Of a stretch of 7,919 bases of DNA, positions 5,543 through 7,919 are shown one piece after another. This stretch comes from Candidatus Nitrosomarinus sp. (lineage in GTDB: Archaea; Thermoproteota; Nitrososphaeria; Nitrososphaerales; Nitrosopumilaceae). The stretch spans positions 1 to 7,919 of the forward strand of contig REGF01000051.1 of NCBI GenBank assembly GCA_003702465.1. Reading direction: 5' to 3'. The translations under genes were made by a program, and so were the position numbers. Positions within the stretch are counted from its first letter, which is position 1, and the number at the start of each line of letters is the position of its first letter. Below the pieces are notes generated by a model. That model saw only the letters and a program-made list of their open reading frames with translations. It was not told where the DNA came from and made no database searches.

Positions 5543-5686
5543 TTATGCACCAGTTCGATGTAATGTTACCATCATGTATGCAACTTCTTCTACAAATAAT
5601 TCGTCATTACTAGCAGAAGCATATTTTGTTGCATTTTTCCAAAATTTTTCATTTTTAGGAGATTCTTTTACAATCTGTTCTGCCAT
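5543..5686 (-). CDS. 47-residue conserved-type hypothetical protein
   Basis: ATG at 5686 to TAA at 5543-5545 on the minus strand. The product begins MAEQIVKESPKNEKFWKN and continues as a mixed polar and helical chain, with DELFVEEVAYMMV at residues 28-40 as a likely amphipathic helix. It has no cysteine and no membrane segment. TTAATTAT on the minus strand (5710-5717) is centred about 27 bases before the ATG, fitting a leaderless start. It converges on the nucleotidyltransferase with 9 bases between stop codons. Balanced amino-acid composition and promoter position indicate a real gene rather than chance, but I recognise no family. Confidence 0.65.
   Translation of the reverse strand: MAEQIVKESPKNEKFWKNATKYASASNDELFVEEVAYMMVTLHRTGA
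5634..5656 (+). terminator. T-tract cluster, candidate plus-strand terminator inside the convergent gene
   Basis: Three runs of five T occur at 5634-5638, 5645-5649 and 5652-5656 on the plus strand. Archaeal RNA polymerase commonly terminates at T-runs without a hairpin. No T-run exists in the 9-base gap after the nucleotidyltransferase, so this cluster, about 100-120 bases past its stop, is the first good candidate. It lies antisense within the 47-residue gene. Function is inferred. Confidence 0.35.
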
Positions 5687-5709
5687 AATATTATTAGATA
5701 ATTGATTGG

Positions 5710-5717
5710 ATAATTAA
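5710..5717 (-). promoter_or_regulatory. TATA-like box for the 47-residue minus-strand gene
   Basis: Read on the minus strand as TTAATTAT, centred about 27 bases before the ATG at 5686. It sits in the 100-base spacer between that gene and the divergent LLM oxidoreductase. For the plus-strand gene only a weak TAGAATAT at 5759-5766 is seen at the right distance (about 25 bases). Confidence 0.42.
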
Positions 5718-5786
5718 TTACCTCAATCAAAATTAACCTATTACTAAAACAGATACACTAGAATATGCACAATTCATACTAAATTC

Positions 5787-6752
5787 ATGCGTATTGCATG
5801 TAGTTTAGGCTCATTATTGTCAGTTGAAGAGGTTCTATATTGTTCAAAATCTCTATCAGAGACAAAAATAGATTCAATTTGGATTCCAGAAACATGGGGA
5901 ATGGAAAATTTTTCAGTAATGTCAGCAGTAGCAAATAATACAAAAAATCAAAAAATAGGATCTTCAATAATTAACATTTACTCTAGAAGTCCAGCCACAA
6001 TTGCTATGGGAGCTGCTACAACTGATACATTGTCAAATGGGAGAATAATTTTAGGATTAGGTACAAGCAGTGTGCCAATTGTAGAAGATTTTCATGGAGC
6101 AAATTTTGATAGTCCAGTTCAAAGAATGAAAGAATATGTAGAAATTATCCGAATGACATTATCAAAAAAACAAATTAATTATTCAGGAAAAATATTTCAG
6201 TTAAACAATTTTACATTATTAATTGAACCAAAAAGAAAATCAATTCCAATTTATCTTGCAGCAATTAATGAAAAAATGGTTAATTTGACATGGGAGATAG
6301 CAGATGGAGTGATTTTCTATTTAAGACCGTTAGAAGAAATGAAAAAAACAATTTCAAAAATGCAATCAAAAAAACAAATTGATGTTACATGTCAAATTAT
6401 AACCTGTATATCTGAAAATGCTGAAGAGGCCATATTAAGAGCAAAAAAAACACTTGCGTTTTATGTTTCAGTTGGAAATATCTATAGAGAATTTTTATCA
6501 AAAAACGGATTCCAAAATGAAACAAAAAATATTTTTGAAGAATTTAAAAAATCAGGATTTAAGTCAAATCACGAATTAGTTACAGATTCAATGTTAAATT
6601 CACTTTGTATTGCTGGAAATCCAAATGATGTAAAAACACAATTACAAAAATTTAGAGATGTTGGAATTGATTTACCAATAATTCAATTCAATCCCATTGG
6701 AGATACTAAAGAATCATTTTCATTGTTAAAAAATACCTTGTTGGAGAATTAA
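5787..6752 (+). CDS. LLM-class (luciferase-like) oxidoreductase, probably F420-dependent, Mer-like
   Basis: A 321-residue TIM-barrel protein of the bacterial luciferase-like superfamily, whose archaeal members mostly use coenzyme F420 for hydride transfer. WIPETWGMENF at residues 32-42 and the block SRSPATIAMGAATTDTLSNG (66-85) with ILGLGTSS (88-95) are hallmark segments of the Mer/F420-dependent group. PIYLAAI (154-160) and IADGVIFYLRP (171-181) follow the family pattern in the second half, and GNPNDVKTQLQKFRDVGID (277-295) is the typical near-C-terminal motif. Length is normal for the family. The substrate is not predictable; a true methylenetetrahydromethanopterin reductase is possible but unproven. 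The thiolase-fold gene begins 2 bases after its stop and a DUF35-like gene follows, so its substrate may be an acyl-CoA or a product of that pair. The start is an ATG with no ribosome-binding site and a weak TATA-like box at 5759-5766, so a leaderless start is plausible. Confidence 0.88.
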   Translation: MRIACSLGSLLSVEEVLYCSKSLSETKIDSIWIPETWGMENFSVMSAVANNTKNQKIGSSIINIYSRSPATIAMGAATTDTLSNGRIILGLGTSSVPIVEDFHGANFDSPVQRMKEYVEIIRMTLSKKQINYSGKIFQLNNFTLLIEPKRKSIPIYLAAINEKMVNLTWEIADGVIFYLRPLEEMKKTISKMQSKKQIDVTCQIITCISENAEEAILRAKKTLAFYVSVGNIYREFLSKNGFQNETKNIFEEFKKSGFKSNHELVTDSMLNSLCIAGNPNDVKTQLQKFRDVGIDLPIIQFNPIGDTKESFSLLKNTLLEN

Positions 6753-6754
6753 AG

Positions 6755-7864
6755 ATGAATAGAGTTGGAATAGTAGGTTATGCCAATACACCATTTACAA
6801 AAGAAGAACAAAAAATTGAATCGATTTTACATAATTCTGCAAATCAACTTTTTAAGAACAATTTGAAAATTGATAAAAAATTGATTGATTCAGTACTAGT
6901 TTCAACAAATAACAATTCAAAATATTTGTCAGCAATTCTGTCAGAAATGGTAGGAATTCAGCCAAAAATTGCTCATTCTATTGAAAGTTTATGTAATTCA
7001 GGCACAAATTCGATTGTTTCTGCATTTTCGTATATTTCATCAGGATTAGCAGAGATGGTTCTTGTTACAGGAGCAGAAAGAGTTGACAGTCCGGGCCAAA
7101 TTCTTGAATGGGATAATTCCAGAGGAGAATTTAAACATCCAATATTTTGGGCATCAATGTTTTCAAAATCATATAAACAAGAATTCAATATTTCAGAAGA
7201 AGATCTTGCAATTGTATCAGTTAAGAATCATAAACAAGCACAAAAAAATCCTAATGCATTATCAAAGAAAACATACACAGTAGATGATGTAATTAATTCA
7301 AAAAAATTAACTGAAGATTTAAGATTATTAGATTGTTCAAGACCTTGTTCAGGAGGTGCATCAATTCTTTTAGCATCTGAACAATTATGTAAAAAAATTT
7401 CGGATAATCCAATTTGGATTAGTGGTATTGGACAAAAAACAACATCTGCAGGATTTACAAAAAATGAATCATTATTTTCAATGACATCCACTAAACAAGC
7501 AGGAGATACTGCATTAAAAATGGCAAATAAAAATATCTCCGAAGTAGATGTTGCAGAAATTCATGATGCGTTTTCAGTATGTGAGCCAATGGCATTAGAT
7601 GCATTAGGATTTACAAAACCAGGTGAAGGGATGAACTTAATTAAAAAATTGCACGATACAGATAATTTTATGATAAATCCACGTGGTGGTTTAATTGGTT
7701 GTGGACATCCATTAGGAGCAACAGGAATATCTCAAACTATAGAAATTGTTAAACAATTACAACAATCTGCAGAAGACAGACAAGTAAACAATCCAAAATT
7801 AGGATTAGTACATAATATGTCAGCTGCAGCTACATCGTCAACAGTTTTGGTATTGGAAAAATGA
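6755..7864 (+). CDS. Thiolase-fold acyl-CoA acyltransferase (archaeal / SCP2-thiolase type)
   Basis: The 369-residue protein belongs to the thiolase superfamily, the archaeal branch usually annotated acetyl-CoA acetyltransferase. SLCNSGTNSI at residues 78-87 carries the acyl-accepting cysteine C80. HDAF at 270-273 corresponds to the NEAF/HDCF block, and GGLIGCGHPLGATG at 311-324 is the signature with H318. The C-terminal loop, where classical thiolases have a catalytic CxG, reads HNMSAAATSS (353-362) and has no cysteine; HDAF also lacks the cysteine of SCP2-type HDCF, leaving C316 as the nearest alternative. Thiolysis, Claisen condensation or a retro-aldol-type role are therefore all open. 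It starts 2 bases after the LLM oxidoreductase and its stop overlaps the next ATG, so the three genes are surely one operon. The DUF35-like partner is typical of archaeal thiolases that form complexes with such proteins. Confidence 0.9.
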   Translation: MNRVGIVGYANTPFTKEEQKIESILHNSANQLFKNNLKIDKKLIDSVLVSTNNNSKYLSAILSEMVGIQPKIAHSIESLCNSGTNSIVSAFSYISSGLAEMVLVTGAERVDSPGQILEWDNSRGEFKHPIFWASMFSKSYKQEFNISEEDLAIVSVKNHKQAQKNPNALSKKTYTVDDVINSKKLTEDLRLLDCSRPCSGGASILLASEQLCKKISDNPIWISGIGQKTTSAGFTKNESLFSMTSTKQAGDTALKMANKNISEVDVAEIHDAFSVCEPMALDALGFTKPGEGMNLIKKLHDTDNFMINPRGGLIGCGHPLGATGISQTIEIVKQLQQSAEDRQVNNPKLGLVHNMSAAATSSTVLVLEK

Positions 7865-7919
7865 ATTTTGAAGAAGAGTTAACAAAAGGAAATTTTACTA
7901 TTCCAGAATGCTCTTCATG
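7861..7919 (+). CDS. DUF35-like OB-fold zinc-ribbon protein, N-terminal fragment, cut by window edge
   Basis: An ATG at 7861 overlaps the thiolase stop as ATGA and the frame is open for 19 codons to the edge. The fragment reads MNFEEELTKGNFTIPEC followed by SS and a codon beginning TG, very probably a second cysteine (or tryptophan). A short acidic helix, the 'KG-x-F-x-IP' turn and a CxxC knuckle are how DUF35 proteins begin (rubredoxin-like zinc ribbon before the OB fold). DUF35 proteins are known partners of archaeal acetoacetyl-CoA thiolases and of lipid-transfer-protein thiolases, holding or channelling the acyl-CoA. Position right after a thiolase strengthens the call. It rests on 19 residues plus context. 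Confidence 0.68.
   Translation, partial: MNFEEELTKGNFTIPECSS

Noticed and set aside
5785..5967. 60-codon minus-strand frame opposite the start of the LLM oxidoreductase
   Set aside because: It is antisense to the conserved N-terminal half of a recognisable enzyme and ends at its start codon.
6973..7491. Plus- and minus-strand open frames within the thiolase gene
   Set aside because: All lie inside the thiolase coding frame, whose catalytic motifs are intact; low-complexity composition and no gene signals.
1..7919. tRNA, rRNA, CRISPR array, insertion sequence or defence system
   Set aside because: Reading the spacers on both strands showed no cloverleaf-like segment, regularly spaced repeats, transposase motifs or terminal repeats. 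The genes are housekeeping or lineage-specific types.

Overview
The window looks like chromosomal sequence from an ammonia-oxidising thaumarchaeon (Nitrososphaerota), most like the marine Nitrosopumilus group. This is an inference. It rests on the strongly AT-rich composition, dense packing of short transcription units, TATA-like boxes about 25-27 bases upstream of start codons (leaderless archaeal transcription), several very small CxxC zinc-knuckle proteins, an F420-type luciferase-like oxidoreductase, and an archaeal thiolase followed by a DUF35-type partner. I see no RNA gene, CRISPR array, insertion sequence or sign of recent transfer.

Left edge (1-1163). Two minus-strand genes run off the left end: an N-terminal fragment of an unidentified protein and a 40-residue zinc-knuckle protein. 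Divergent from them is a 280-residue, charged, coiled-coil-rich protein of unknown function with a GTG start. The 120-base divergent spacer holds a TATA-like box for the minus unit, a short inverted repeat, and a Shine-Dalgarno-like AAGGAGAG that does not fit the GTG start well.

Metabolic core (1164-4034). A threonine ammonia-lyase with a C-terminal ACT domain (isoleucine branch) is followed 12 bases later by a 75-residue zinc-ribbon protein. Next come a 31-residue minus-strand membrane microprotein and purK (purine biosynthesis), transcribed divergently from a 42-base spacer with a TATA-like box placed correctly for each.

Middle unit (4035-5533). Four plus-strand genes follow one convincing promoter: a four-helix membrane protein, a 48-residue zinc-knuckle protein, an 80-residue helical protein overlapping it by 14 bases, and a short sugar-nucleotidyltransferase. 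A 47-residue minus-strand gene converges on the nucleotidyltransferase with only 9 bases between stop codons.

Right edge (5687-7919). An F420-dependent-type LLM-family oxidoreductase, a thiolase-fold enzyme and the first 19 codons of a DUF35-like zinc-ribbon protein form a tight cassette (2-base gap, then ATGA overlap). It probably acts on an acyl-CoA substrate that the sequence does not identify. The thiolase lacks the usual C-terminal CxG cysteine loop, which makes this cassette, together with the micro-genes, the most interesting content. Once the short genes are counted, no stretch over 300 bases lacks a gene.
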